This document shows positions 1-6,242 of a stretch of DNA of 19,362 nucleotides, in pieces (position 1 is the stretch's first letter; each line of letters starts with the position of its first letter). A program made the translations under genes and the position numbers. The notes beneath the pieces were generated by a model. The model had not been told where the DNA came from. It was given only the letters and a program-made list of their open reading frames with translations, and made no database searches. Source of the stretch: an uncultured Hippea sp. (GTDB lineage Bacteria; Campylobacterota_A; Desulfurellia; JAADFJ01); contig CAJVZA010000033.1 in NCBI GenBank assembly GCA_913009315.1, forward strand, positions 1-19,362. Direction: 5' to 3'.

Positions 1-15
1 GTGCTCTTCCGATCT
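1..15. other. Illumina adapter remnant at contig end
   Basis: The first 15 bases, GTGCTCTTCCGATCT, are identical to the 3' end of the standard Illumina read-2 (multiplexing) adapter. They are therefore library sequence, not genomic sequence. The partial gene that starts next reads straight through them, which adds four meaningless residues to its C-terminal end. Confidence 0.93.
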
Positions 16-856
16 TACCGACGTCCGGCAACTGGATTGTTGGCGTCGGAACCACGCCAATCGGCCCCCCGCCGCCGTCCGTCGTGCGGTAGAGCACCAT
101 TCGTGGCGGCGGACCGCCACCGATTCCCTGGCCGCGCGACGGATTCAGCAAGAGCCAGCCCGTATTGGCATCGATGAAGTCGAACGTGCCGGCGTAAAGT
201 TCTGCGTCGACAGCATTTGGCTCGGGTAGCTGAACCTGCCACGTTCGGCCGCCGTCTGTGGTGTGTGATACGCGGCTGGTGCAATTGGTGGCGGAGCATG
301 ACAGAAAGCTAATCCGGCCGTCCATCGAGTCAACGAACGTGAGGTCCAACATGCCCGCCGATCCGTGTTCGATCACATACTGCTGCCACGTCGCGCCGCC
401 GTCCGATGTGGCGAAGAGCACCAGATTGCAGTCGTCCACGATACAGACGATGTCCGTGTACCAGCCATGATCGGCATCTACGAACTCGAGATGTTGCGGC
501 CGTTCGATTCCGACTTCCGCGAATTTTCGAAGAACGACTGCGTAGTCCTCGGGGCGTTCTAAATCGCTATAGCGATCCTTCAAATAGCGAAGTGCTTCCC
601 AGTCGGGGTTGAACTCCTTAAAGAAGAAATCGGCAGGGACCGACTCAACAAGCATATCGATTAACAGCCGCTGAAAGTAGCGGTTGTGATGAAACGCACG
701 GCGCCAATATTCGAGCGCCGTTTGGTTTTCACCGCGCGACCATGCTGCACGTCCGGCGGACATGAGCACGTCGGCATCGTAGGGGCGAATGATTATCGCT
801 TGATCCAAGAATGCTTGCATTCCTTGCTGATCACCGAAGTTTGGTCGGAGCTTCCG
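2..856 (-). CDS. Partial TPR plus Asp-box (BNR-like) repeat protein, both ends missing
   Basis: The minus-strand frame is open for about 285 codons from a TGA at 857-859 to the contig edge, and no start or stop of its own is visible. The first part reads like tetratricopeptide helices (LDQAIIIRPYDADVLMSAG, then SRGENQTALEYWRRAF). The later part contains two Asp-box motifs, TSDGGATW and HTTDGGRTW, plus a degenerate third (RTTDGGGG). Asp-boxes are turns of beta-propellers in sialidases, YCF48-like assembly factors and secreted glycoside-binding proteins. The function cannot be fixed from this fragment; a propeller-type, perhaps extracytoplasmic, protein is the best guess. Base composition is clearly GC-richer than the rest of the window, and the left end runs into adapter, so this DNA probably comes from another organism. 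A planctomycete-like source is possible but not shown. Confidence 0.6.
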
Positions 857-1008
857 TCATCTACAATAATCAATTCGGTTGAATACGTTTGTTCGTCGAG
901 ATATTTCTGAATCGTGATCAAACTCTCCTTGATTCTCTTCTCTTCGTTGTATGCCGGAATGATGACGGAGATGAAAGGAGCCTGGTCCATGCTTGCAGAG
1001 GTATTCAT
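793..1008 (-). pseudogene. Family 2 glycosyltransferase, N-terminal fragment
   Basis: The start at 1008 is chosen because a strong ribosome binding site (GGGAGG) lies just upstream. The product begins with the GT-A fold signature: ISVIIPAYNEEKRIKESL is the first strand and helix, and ELIIVDDGSSDQT is the nucleotide-sugar-binding strand. After about 55 residues the similarity stops and the frame ends at residue 71, where a complete enzyme would run for 230 residues or more. Downstream in the same orientation lies the out-of-frame TPR/Asp-box fragment, so the truncation looks like a join or rearrangement near 845. The family call is firm. The donor and acceptor sugars are unknown, though the motif spacing resembles polyprenyl-phosphate glycosyltransferases. 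Confidence 0.7.
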
Positions 1009-1044
1009 GCGATCCTCCCGCTTTGAGTGGCATACTTTGAATGA

Positions 1045-1233
1045 TTTTGCGCGAGCAAACCGATTAAGAAAGAGATTTTTGGACAAGTAACGGTTGTTGT
1101 TCAGCAGGTTGGAGATAGCTTGTTTCAGCTTATTAATTATGAAAACAGGCTTCCATTTATTCTTTTCACGGGCTCTAAAGAAGGAGCTATAAAAGAATTT
1201 TCAGAATATGTAAATGAGTTTGTCAGACCATAA
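1045..1233 (+). CDS. 3' end of an unidentified gene
   Basis: The frame is open from after a TGA at 1042-1044 to a TAA at 1231-1233. The believable coding part is about the last 50 residues, containing VTVVVQQVGDSLFQL, RLPFILFTGSKEG and EFSEYVNEFVRP. Composition and codon use match the AT-rich host from about 1080 onward, whereas the opposite strand up to 1008 belongs to the foreign-looking glycosyltransferase fragment. The gene therefore seems to be cut at the probable chimeric junction around 1030-1085. I do not recognise the family. Calling it coding rests on the amino-acid-like composition and the clean stop. Confidence 0.4.
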   Translation, partial: FCASKPIKKEIFGQVTVVVQQVGDSLFQLINYENRLPFILFTGSKEGAIKEFSEYVNEFVRP

Positions 1234-1279
1234 GTATGGCTATAGAAAAAGACTTAAATAAACTTTAGAGGAGGATTAA

Positions 1280-1390
1280 ATGAAACGGTATGAAATGACA
1301 GGCGTAGCCGCGGCAGCGGTCGCAAAGGTTGCAATGGCGGCGTTTACGGTAGAAGAGAGGGCGGAGTTCTACGCCCTGGCGGCATTTTGA
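1280..1390 (+). CDS. Possible 36-residue alanine-rich small protein
   Basis: An ATG at 1280 has a near-perfect ribosome binding site (AGAGGAGG, 1267-1274) at good spacing. The product is alanine-rich with an acidic second half (FTVEERAEFYALAAF). Its codons are far GC-richer than the flanks, so it may be a remnant of transferred DNA. The TGA stop lies inside the first CRISPR repeat (the TTTTGA at 1385-1390), so ORF and array share bases. There is no family match I can name. The ORF may be fortuitous or a leftover of a longer gene. Confidence 0.25.
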   Translation: MKRYEMTGVAAAAVAKVAMAAFTVEERAEFYALAAF

Positions 1391-1532
1391 CTTTACCTAT
1401 GAGGAATTGAAACCCGAACCTTCCAGAACGAGCAGAGTTCGACGTTTTGATTTTGACTTTACCTATGAGGAATTGAAACCCACATAGTATTTGTATATCG
1501 GCTGCTTTTGGGTTTGTATTTTGACTTTACCT
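1384..1532 (+). CRISPR. Orphan CRISPR mini-array: two full repeats, one degenerate, two spacers
   Basis: A 30-nt repeat occurs identically at 1384-1413 and 1450-1479. It starts ATTTTGACTTTACC and ends GAGGAATTGAAAC, the 3' end typical of type I-B and type III repeats. A third copy at 1518-1532 keeps only its first 15 bases, as expected for the degenerate terminal repeat. That makes the crRNA direction left to right. Spacers are 1414-1449 (36 nt) and 1480-1517 (38 nt). No cas gene lies in the window and the sequence upstream is a GC-rich small ORF, not an AT-rich leader. The array is therefore either an isolated relic or one served in trans by Cas proteins elsewhere. Confidence 0.85.
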
Positions 1533-1718
1533 GTTCCGGCTTATCATATTTTGTTTGTTGACGTATTTTAATTCCTGAGCTACAATTTAATTAGCTAAGT
1601 ACAGGTAAGATAATCATATCAGATAGGGAACTCAAATTTGTAGTGTCTTTGACAGTCCTTGATTGAGATTGATATGTTGAAGCACAAGGGTTTGTCAACA
1701 TAAGAATGACAAAGATGA

Positions 1719-1919
1719 ATTATGAGACCACTGCACAATAAGCAGATACACAGAAGTCAAAGAAAGGGTGAGATTTAGAAATTAAAATTTGAGGTACTAA
1801 CCGGTTAGTTAAGGGCGCTTCTGTTAATCCGTAAACGATCATCTTGAGCCCTAATTCCATCTCCTCTGCGTTGCAAATTTTGGCAATAGCTCTGTTATTA
1901 CCTGCAATTTGTGCCTTGA
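1719..1919 (-). repeat. Composite dispersed intergenic repeat (longest copy in the window)
   Basis: Three blocks of this segment recur elsewhere in non-coding DNA. Block 1719-1776 recurs inverted at 19070-19127 with 52 of 58 bases identical by hand alignment. Block 1824-1843 recurs exactly at 2246-2265. Block 1868-1919 recurs diverged at 9652-9704. In minus orientation the segment reads as a 73-codon ORF (start at 1941), but the partner copies do not conserve a common frame throughout. I treat it as a repeat element and not as a gene. Many differences between copies are transitions, suggesting old decayed copies. The element family is not one I recognise. Confidence 0.55.
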
Positions 1920-2048
1920 TGAGACTAATTTGGACTCTCAATCTAAAACGCTTAGAATTAACAGAAGTGCCCTATAGAATTTAATTTCCTGAAGATTGCC
2001 CACTATTAGCCTTCCCTGCGGGCTTTATGAGGTTTCCCATATACGAGG

Positions 2049-2168
2049 CTGTTGATAAATGTTATTGCTGGGAATAGAGTGACGGAACAATCTCAAAAAA
2101 CGTTGACAATAAAGGGATTGCCACGCACCTTTCGGTGCTCGCAATGACAAATAGGAGTTTATCAACAG
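2049..2168. mobile_element. MITE/REP-like element with 11-bp terminal inverted repeats
   Basis: Perfect 11-bp inverted ends, CTGTTGATAAA (2049-2059) and TTTATCAACAG (2158-2168), bound a 120-bp non-coding unit. Inside is a hairpin of two stacked stems: ATTGC/GCAAT (2117-2121 with 2141-2145) and GCACC/GGTGC (2125-2129 with 2134-2138), with a TTTC loop. The inner phrase, an ATTGCCACG...GCAATGACA hairpin, is a recurrent type of intergenic repeat in many bacterial genomes. There is no transposase in the window, so any movement would have needed one in trans. Confidence 0.6.
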
Positions 2169-2220
2169 GCTGATACTTGCGTTTTGCTTCTTTGAATTAA
2201 CCCGTTAGTCCTTCAGAAGT

Positions 2221-2247
2221 TTGCCTTGTCTTCAGGGCAATTTTATT
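2221..2247 (+). terminator. Terminator-like hairpin with short T tract
   Basis: TTGCCTTG and TCAGGGCAA can pair with one internal mismatch around a three-base loop, followed by TTTTATT. The arrangement fits a weak intrinsic terminator on the plus strand, although no plus-strand gene is obvious directly upstream. It could simply be part of the repeat debris. Confidence 0.3.
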
Positions 2248-2265
2248 AATCCGTAAACGATCATC
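2246..2265 (-). repeat. Second exact copy of a 20-nt intergenic repeat
   Basis: These 20 bases, beginning TTAATCCGTAAACG on the plus strand, are identical to 1824-1843 and in the same orientation. In both places an ACTAAC-GGTTA-like motif lies some 15 to 60 nt to the left. The two sites are therefore probably two copies of a larger, diverged unit and not a chance match. Confidence 0.55.
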
Positions 2266-2336
2266 CTGGCACACTTTTATTAATGTGCACCATCATCCAA
2301 AATACGATTATAGACACCGTTGCGACGTTGACACGT

Positions 2337-3551
2337 TCAGGTATTAATTAGACTCTTGGCTATATCAAGATAATCTGCTACAAGTCTGGTTATCAGAAAA
2401 TGTTTTTTGACTCTGTTATGCGCAGCATTCCCAAGACGCTCTCCAAACTCAGGGTTTTTTAGAATTTCAACTATAGCATCACTGAAGCCGTCAAGATCAT
2501 TAGGATCAAAAAGCAGTCCACTCTCTCTGTCTACTATTTGAATCGGAATTCCCCCCACGTTGGAAGCCACGACCGGTTTATGCTTCCACATTGCTTCGGT
2601 AACGGTAAGACCAAATCCCTCTTTTAGCGATTTCTGAATTATAACCGATGAGATGCGCTGCAGCATATTAACCAGAATATTATTATCCTGCACAATCAAT
2701 ATTATGTCTCCGGTATCAATCAATCGATTGGCCTTTCGTTTAACCTCTTCATATATATCCCATCCTTCAGGATCATCGCTGGCCATATTGCCGCAGAGAA
2801 CCAGCCTGCAGTTTACTTTTTCCTTTACGCGTTTATAAATCTCAACAACACCTAAAGGATCTTTCCATCTGTCAAATCTTGATATTTGAGCAATAATCGG
2901 TTTGTCGCAGGGAATACCGAATTTATGCAGATATTTTGTTTCGTATTTTTCCGTAAGATCCATATTTTTAAGCGAAAGAGGATCAATAGCCGGATGCACC
3001 ACTATCTGCTTTACGGGAAGATCCGGTTTTTTATATTTTTCGCTTGATACTATAACCAGATCATAGCGCAGGATAAACTCTTTCAAAAATTCAAAAAGCG
3101 GCGGATACGGATTTGACAGATCTACATGACATCGCCATATCCATGGCTGTCGTTTTTTATAAAAACTGATAATGGGAAGCGGTTGAGGATCATGTACAAA
3201 AACCAGATTCTGATTAATCTTCTGATATGAAAAAAAATTCTGCGTAGCTTCAATATAGTTCTGCTTTTTTATATCGGTCAGATCTATCGCAGCGCCCTGA
3301 AGCGCATTATGAAATTTTTTGGTAATCTGAAAAAAATCAGTGTTTCCATGAAAAATATCCCATCCAACATCCGCACCGGCATCGTTCAGCAAAGGTATCA
3401 AGCTATCTAAAAGCTCTGCCACTCCTCCGCCCTGGTATGTTGAATTTATATTTATAATCTCTTTGCCGTAAAGATATCCTGCCTTTTTGTAGATTTCGGC
3501 AATTGCCTTATCACCCACAATATTACGATAACTTTCAAGTCGTTTTTTCAT
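2337..3551 (-). CDS. treT: Trehalose synthase (glycosyltransferring), TreT type, GT4 family
   Basis: TreT joins a glucosyl residue from a nucleoside-diphosphate glucose to free glucose and makes trehalose in one step in the cytoplasm; in archaeal enzymes the reaction is reversible. The 404-residue product is close in length and motif order to the Pyrococcus/Thermococcus enzyme. It has NSTYQGGGVAELL (acceptor-site loop near residue 35), FHNALQG, VFVHDPQPLPII, RQPWIWRCHVDLSNP, then in the C-terminal Rossmann domain SRFDRWKDPLGV, ASDDPEGW and the GT4 donor-binding signature EGFGLTVTEAMWKHKPVV. The ATG at 3551 has an AGGAG site eight bases upstream. It lies 37 nt after the trehalose-6-phosphate synthase/phosphatase gene in the same direction, so the two are probably co-transcribed. 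A related GT4 with another acceptor is possible, but the similarity to TreT is high throughout. Confidence 0.85.
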   Translation of the reverse strand: MKKRLESYRNIVGDKAIAEIYKKAGYLYGKEIININSTYQGGGVAELLDSLIPLLNDAGADVGWDIFHGNTDFFQITKKFHNALQGAAIDLTDIKKQNYIEATQNFFSYQKINQNLVFVHDPQPLPIISFYKKRQPWIWRCHVDLSNPYPPLFEFLKEFILRYDLVIVSSEKYKKPDLPVKQIVVHPAIDPLSLKNMDLTEKYETKYLHKFGIPCDKPIIAQISRFDRWKDPLGVVEIYKRVKEKVNCRLVLCGNMASDDPEGWDIYEEVKRKANRLIDTGDIILIVQDNNILVNMLQRISSVIIQKSLKEGFGLTVTEAMWKHKPVVASNVGGIPIQIVDRESGLLFDPNDLDGFSDAIVEILKNPEFGERLGNAAHNRVKKHFLITRLVADYLDIAKSLINT

Positions 3552-3588
3552 ATAATATCTCCTGAATAATTTTTAAAATTCGGACAAT

Positions 3589-5802
3589 TTACATCTGCAG
3601 TTTACGCGACTCAACCATCTCTTTAAGAAAGTCTCTAAATCCTTCATACGATCCGATACGATATACCGCCTTAGTAGCATCATATCCGATTTTAATAGAG
3701 CAGGAGTCATCCGGCAATACGGAAAACAGATCTTCGTCGGTTACATCATCACCGGCAGCCATTATAAAATCCCATCTTTTCTTTTCTATAAATCTAAATG
3801 AAGCATTTCCCTTATTAACAAAATTATACTTTATTTCAACAACCTTATTACCTGATATTGCTGATATTCCAAGATTTCCGGCGAGATTAAACAGTGCACC
3901 TTTTAGTTCTCTTGCTCTTATATTTCCAAGCTTTACATCGGTCATTCTATAGTGCCAGGCAAGTGAAAATTCTTTCTCTTCGATGAAAGATCCGGTTGTT
4001 CTATCAACATATTGTTCGAGCAGAGGCAGCACCTCTTTTTTCCATGAATTATCAAGTCGCGGATCTTTCTCCCATATACCGTCGTTTTTTATAAACGCTC
4101 CATGCTCTGCTATCATCTGTATGTTAAGCGCTCCAAACCATTTCTCAAGAGTATTTCTGTCTCTTCCGCTCACAACGACAACTGTATTGCCTTTCAGAGA
4201 AATTAAATCTTTCAACAGTGTCATCAGTTCATCATCAGGAGACGCCTGATCAGGCTTTTCTTTAAGCTGCACCAATGTGCCGTCATAATCAAGCAGTAAA
4301 AGTGCAGTGTCCGACGAAGAATATCTTTTTATAAGTTGAGTTTTGACAAGATCGGTCATCTGCTTTGCTCTCATGTGACTTTGATATCTTTTTATCTCAC
4401 TCAGATCGTTCATAAATTCCGACCCCCATCTGTATATGTCGAACCGTTTTAGTCGTCTTTTCATAACATCAATAGCGTTTTTTTTGTCTTTCTCGCTCAT
4501 CACAAAAGCATTTTTTATGGCATCTGCAACATCATTTATATCATTTGGGTTGACAATTAGCGATTCTCCGGCTTCTTTGGACACTCCGGCAGTCTCACTG
4601 CAGATGAGCACTCCGGTATCATCCGTTTTAGAGGCTATATATTCTTTTGCAACAAGATTCATTCCATCGCGCAGCGGCGTAACAAGAGCTACATCAGCAA
4701 TATTATAAAGAGCAACAAGCATATTGAACGGTATGGATCTGTACAGATAATGTATCGGAACCCATTTCAAAGTCCCATACTTGCCGTTTATCTTTCCGAC
4801 ATATTTCTCTATATCACTTTTCATTAACTGATAATATTTCAACTGAACCCTCGAAGGAACAACAATCATTATCAATATCACCTTCTCTCTGTATTCAGGA
4901 TACCTTTCCATAAAAAGCTCGTAGCATCTAAGCCTCTCCGGTATTCCCTTAGTGTAATCAAGCCTATCGATAGACAAGATAATTTTACAGCCTTCCAATC
5001 TTTTTTTGATCTTGCCGGCCTCTTTCTTTACTACAGGTTTTTTTGCAGTATTATTGAACAGATCATAATCAATACCCATTGGATATGAATCGATCTTTAT
5101 CAGTCTGTTTTCGACAAGCAGCTGCCCTAATCGGTTTTCTAATCCCAATATTCTTCTCACGGAATCCAAAAAATGATTGACATAGTCGTATGTATGAAAA
5201 CCGATTAGATCTGCACCCAATATTCCCTTCAAAATCTCTCTGCGCTGAGGCAAAAGTCTAAAAATTTCGTAAGCCGGAAAAGGAATATGCAGAAAAAATC
5301 CTATAGATGCCTCAGGCCATTTCTTTCTTATAAGTGACGGAAGAAGCATAAGATGATAATCGTGAATCCATATTACATCGTTCTTGTCGGCAATCGAAAA
5401 AACCGCTTCGGCAAACAATTCATTCACTCTGCGAAAACTTTCGAACTGTCTTTCGCTATATTCGGTATATCTGGCAAAGTAGTGAAAAAGAGGCCAGATC
5501 GTTCTGTTGCAGAAACCGTAATAAAAATTATCAATAGAAATTTTTTTAAGAAAAACCGGTTTGTATTTTGATTTGGCAAGCTCCGATACAATATCTGCTT
5601 CAGCTGCACCTGCCTTCTCAGATGAAATACCCGGCCAGCCGATCCAGATACTATTTTTCATAGATTTAAACAGCGCACCGACTCCGGTAGTCAGTCCTCC
5701 CACACTCTGTTTTATCTTAATACTGCCTTCTATTCTTGAAACATTCACAGGCAGACGATTTGAGACGATTATAACTCTTTTTTTCGATGAGTTCTGATAC
5801 AT
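3589..5802 (-). CDS. otsAB: Bifunctional trehalose-6-phosphate synthase / trehalose-6-phosphate phosphatase
   Basis: The 737-residue fusion makes trehalose from NDP-glucose and glucose-6-phosphate in two steps. The N-terminal GT20 domain (about residues 8-470) shows VIIVSNRLPV, the glycine-rich QSVGGLTTGV loop, WIGWPG, VIWIHDYHLMLLP, FFLHIPFPAYEIFR, SIDRLDYTKGIPERL and the donor site PLRDGMNLVAKEY. The C-terminal HAD phosphatase domain (about 495-737) has the nucleophile motif LDYDGT (Asp505), VVVSGRD, and the metal-binding AAGDDVTDEDLF. All key motifs of both activities appear intact. The start at 5802 is preferred over an upstream ATG at 5931 because the GT20 fold begins ten residues later and the 43-residue extension is rich in cysteine and unlike the family. 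There is no Shine-Dalgarno; a -10 box lies eight bases before the ATG. Confidence 0.9.
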   Translation of the reverse strand: MYQNSSKKRVIIVSNRLPVNVSRIEGSIKIKQSVGGLTTGVGALFKSMKNSIWIGWPGISSEKAGAAEADIVSELAKSKYKPVFLKKISIDNFYYGFCNRTIWPLFHYFARYTEYSERQFESFRRVNELFAEAVFSIADKNDVIWIHDYHLMLLPSLIRKKWPEASIGFFLHIPFPAYEIFRLLPQRREILKGILGADLIGFHTYDYVNHFLDSVRRILGLENRLGQLLVENRLIKIDSYPMGIDYDLFNNTAKKPVVKKEAGKIKKRLEGCKIILSIDRLDYTKGIPERLRCYELFMERYPEYREKVILIMIVVPSRVQLKYYQLMKSDIEKYVGKINGKYGTLKWVPIHYLYRSIPFNMLVALYNIADVALVTPLRDGMNLVAKEYIASKTDDTGVLICSETAGVSKEAGESLIVNPNDINDVADAIKNAFVMSEKDKKNAIDVMKRRLKRFDIYRWGSEFMNDLSEIKRYQSHMRAKQMTDLVKTQLIKRYSSSDTALLLLDYDGTLVQLKEKPDQASPDDELMTLLKDLISLKGNTVVVVSGRDRNTLEKWFGALNIQMIAEHGAFIKNDGIWEKDPRLDNSWKKEVLPLLEQYVDRTTGSFIEEKEFSLAWHYRMTDVKLGNIRARELKGALFNLAGNLGISAISGNKVVEIKYNFVNKGNASFRFIEKKRWDFIMAAGDDVTDEDLFSVLPDDSCSIKIGYDATKAVYRIGSYEGFRDFLKEMVESRKLQM

Positions 5803-5810
5803 AATAGTAC

Positions 5811-5838
5811 AGTATATAACTTTATATATTTTTTTCAA
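5811..5838 (-). promoter_or_regulatory. Candidate sigma-70 promoter for the trehalose operon
   Basis: On the minus strand TTGAAA (5833-5838) and TATACT (5811-5816) are separated by 16 nt. The -10 box ends only eight bases before the ATG at 5802, so transcription would begin at or next to the start codon. That fits the absence of a ribosome binding site and suggests a leaderless or near-leaderless mRNA. Confidence 0.45.
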
Positions 5839-5872
5839 CCTGCAGCAATTTCTGCAAAGATAAAGATTTAGA

Positions 5873-6160
5873 ATGCAGAACATTTCTATTATCCAGATTA
5901 GATCTGCAGTGCACGGATTTGAACATTTCAAAATTGTGAGCGAAAAGCCGGTTTTTTACAGAATTGTACATAAAACAATCTCAAATATCGTGAGCAAGGC
6001 TGCCGAAAGCGCTATTCATTCTTTTGGAATGAATTTTGCTTTTATTAAAATTAACTTAGACAATTTTTCGGCGGCCGCAGGTATAAGTAACAGAAATTTG
6101 GAGGTATTGATTGAAAATTTATTATCATCTTTAAAATCACTAACAAACATGACATGCTAA
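5873..6160 (+). CDS. Doubtful 95-residue hypothetical protein
   Basis: The ORF fills much of the gap between the divergent trehalose and ammonium operons. The product has no signal peptide or recognisable domain; its last third (LDNFSAAAGISNRNLEVLIENLL) could form a helix-turn-helix-like pair of helices. No convincing ribosome binding site precedes the ATG at 5873 or a possible GTG at 5937. A strong sigma-54 promoter match for amtB (6024-6040) lies inside it, which argues that the region is regulatory and the ORF is chance. Confidence 0.2.
   Translation: MQNISIIQIRSAVHGFEHFKIVSEKPVFYRIVHKTISNIVSKAAESAIHSFGMNFAFIKINLDNFSAAAGISNRNLEVLIENLLSSLKSLTNMTC
6024..6040 (+). promoter_or_regulatory. Candidate sigma-54 (-24/-12) promoter of amtB-glnK-glnA
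   Basis: TTGGAATGAATTTTGCT keeps the invariant GG (6026-6027) and GC (6038-6039) ten bases apart. It matches the consensus YTGGYRYRN4TTGCW at all specified bases except one. It lies about 200 nt before the amtB start, leaving a long 5' leader. Sigma-54 control of amtB/glnK/glnA is common in many bacteria, and a sigma-54 activator is encoded just downstream of glnA. No clear TGT-N10-ACA activator site was found upstream. Confidence 0.5.
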
Positions 6161-6242
6161 AGAACAGTTTGAGCAGAATGAAATACTTAAGGTCGCCTCA
6201 AGATAGAAAATAAAATTATATTGCAGATTATAGGAGGATTTT

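Larger units (their letters stand above)
1534..2336. other. 800-nt gene-free stretch built largely of repeats and hairpins
   Basis: I see no credible gene between the CRISPR array and the trehalose operon. The stretch holds a TTTGTCA/TGACAAA hairpin (1691-1713), a composite repeat unit (1719-1919) that includes a 14-nt palindrome ACTAACCGGTTAGT (1796-1809), a MITE-like element (2049-2168), a terminator-like hairpin (2221-2247) and a second copy of a 20-nt repeat (2246-2265). This mix is typical of a decayed insertion hot spot. Confidence 0.6.

Noticed and set aside
1720-1941. 73-codon minus-strand ORF in the repeat region
   Set aside because: It is assembled from three blocks that recur separately in intergenic DNA, partner copies do not keep one frame, and no ribosome binding site or known family is seen. 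I describe it as a repeat.
5803-5931. Upstream start at 5931 for the trehalose-6-phosphate synthase
   Set aside because: The extra 43 residues are cysteine-rich and unlike the family, and the likely promoter lies inside them.
6161-6242. Riboswitch or glutamine-sensing RNA in the amtB leader
   Set aside because: I looked for a conserved stem-loop or known glutamine aptamer pattern before the AGGAGG and found none.
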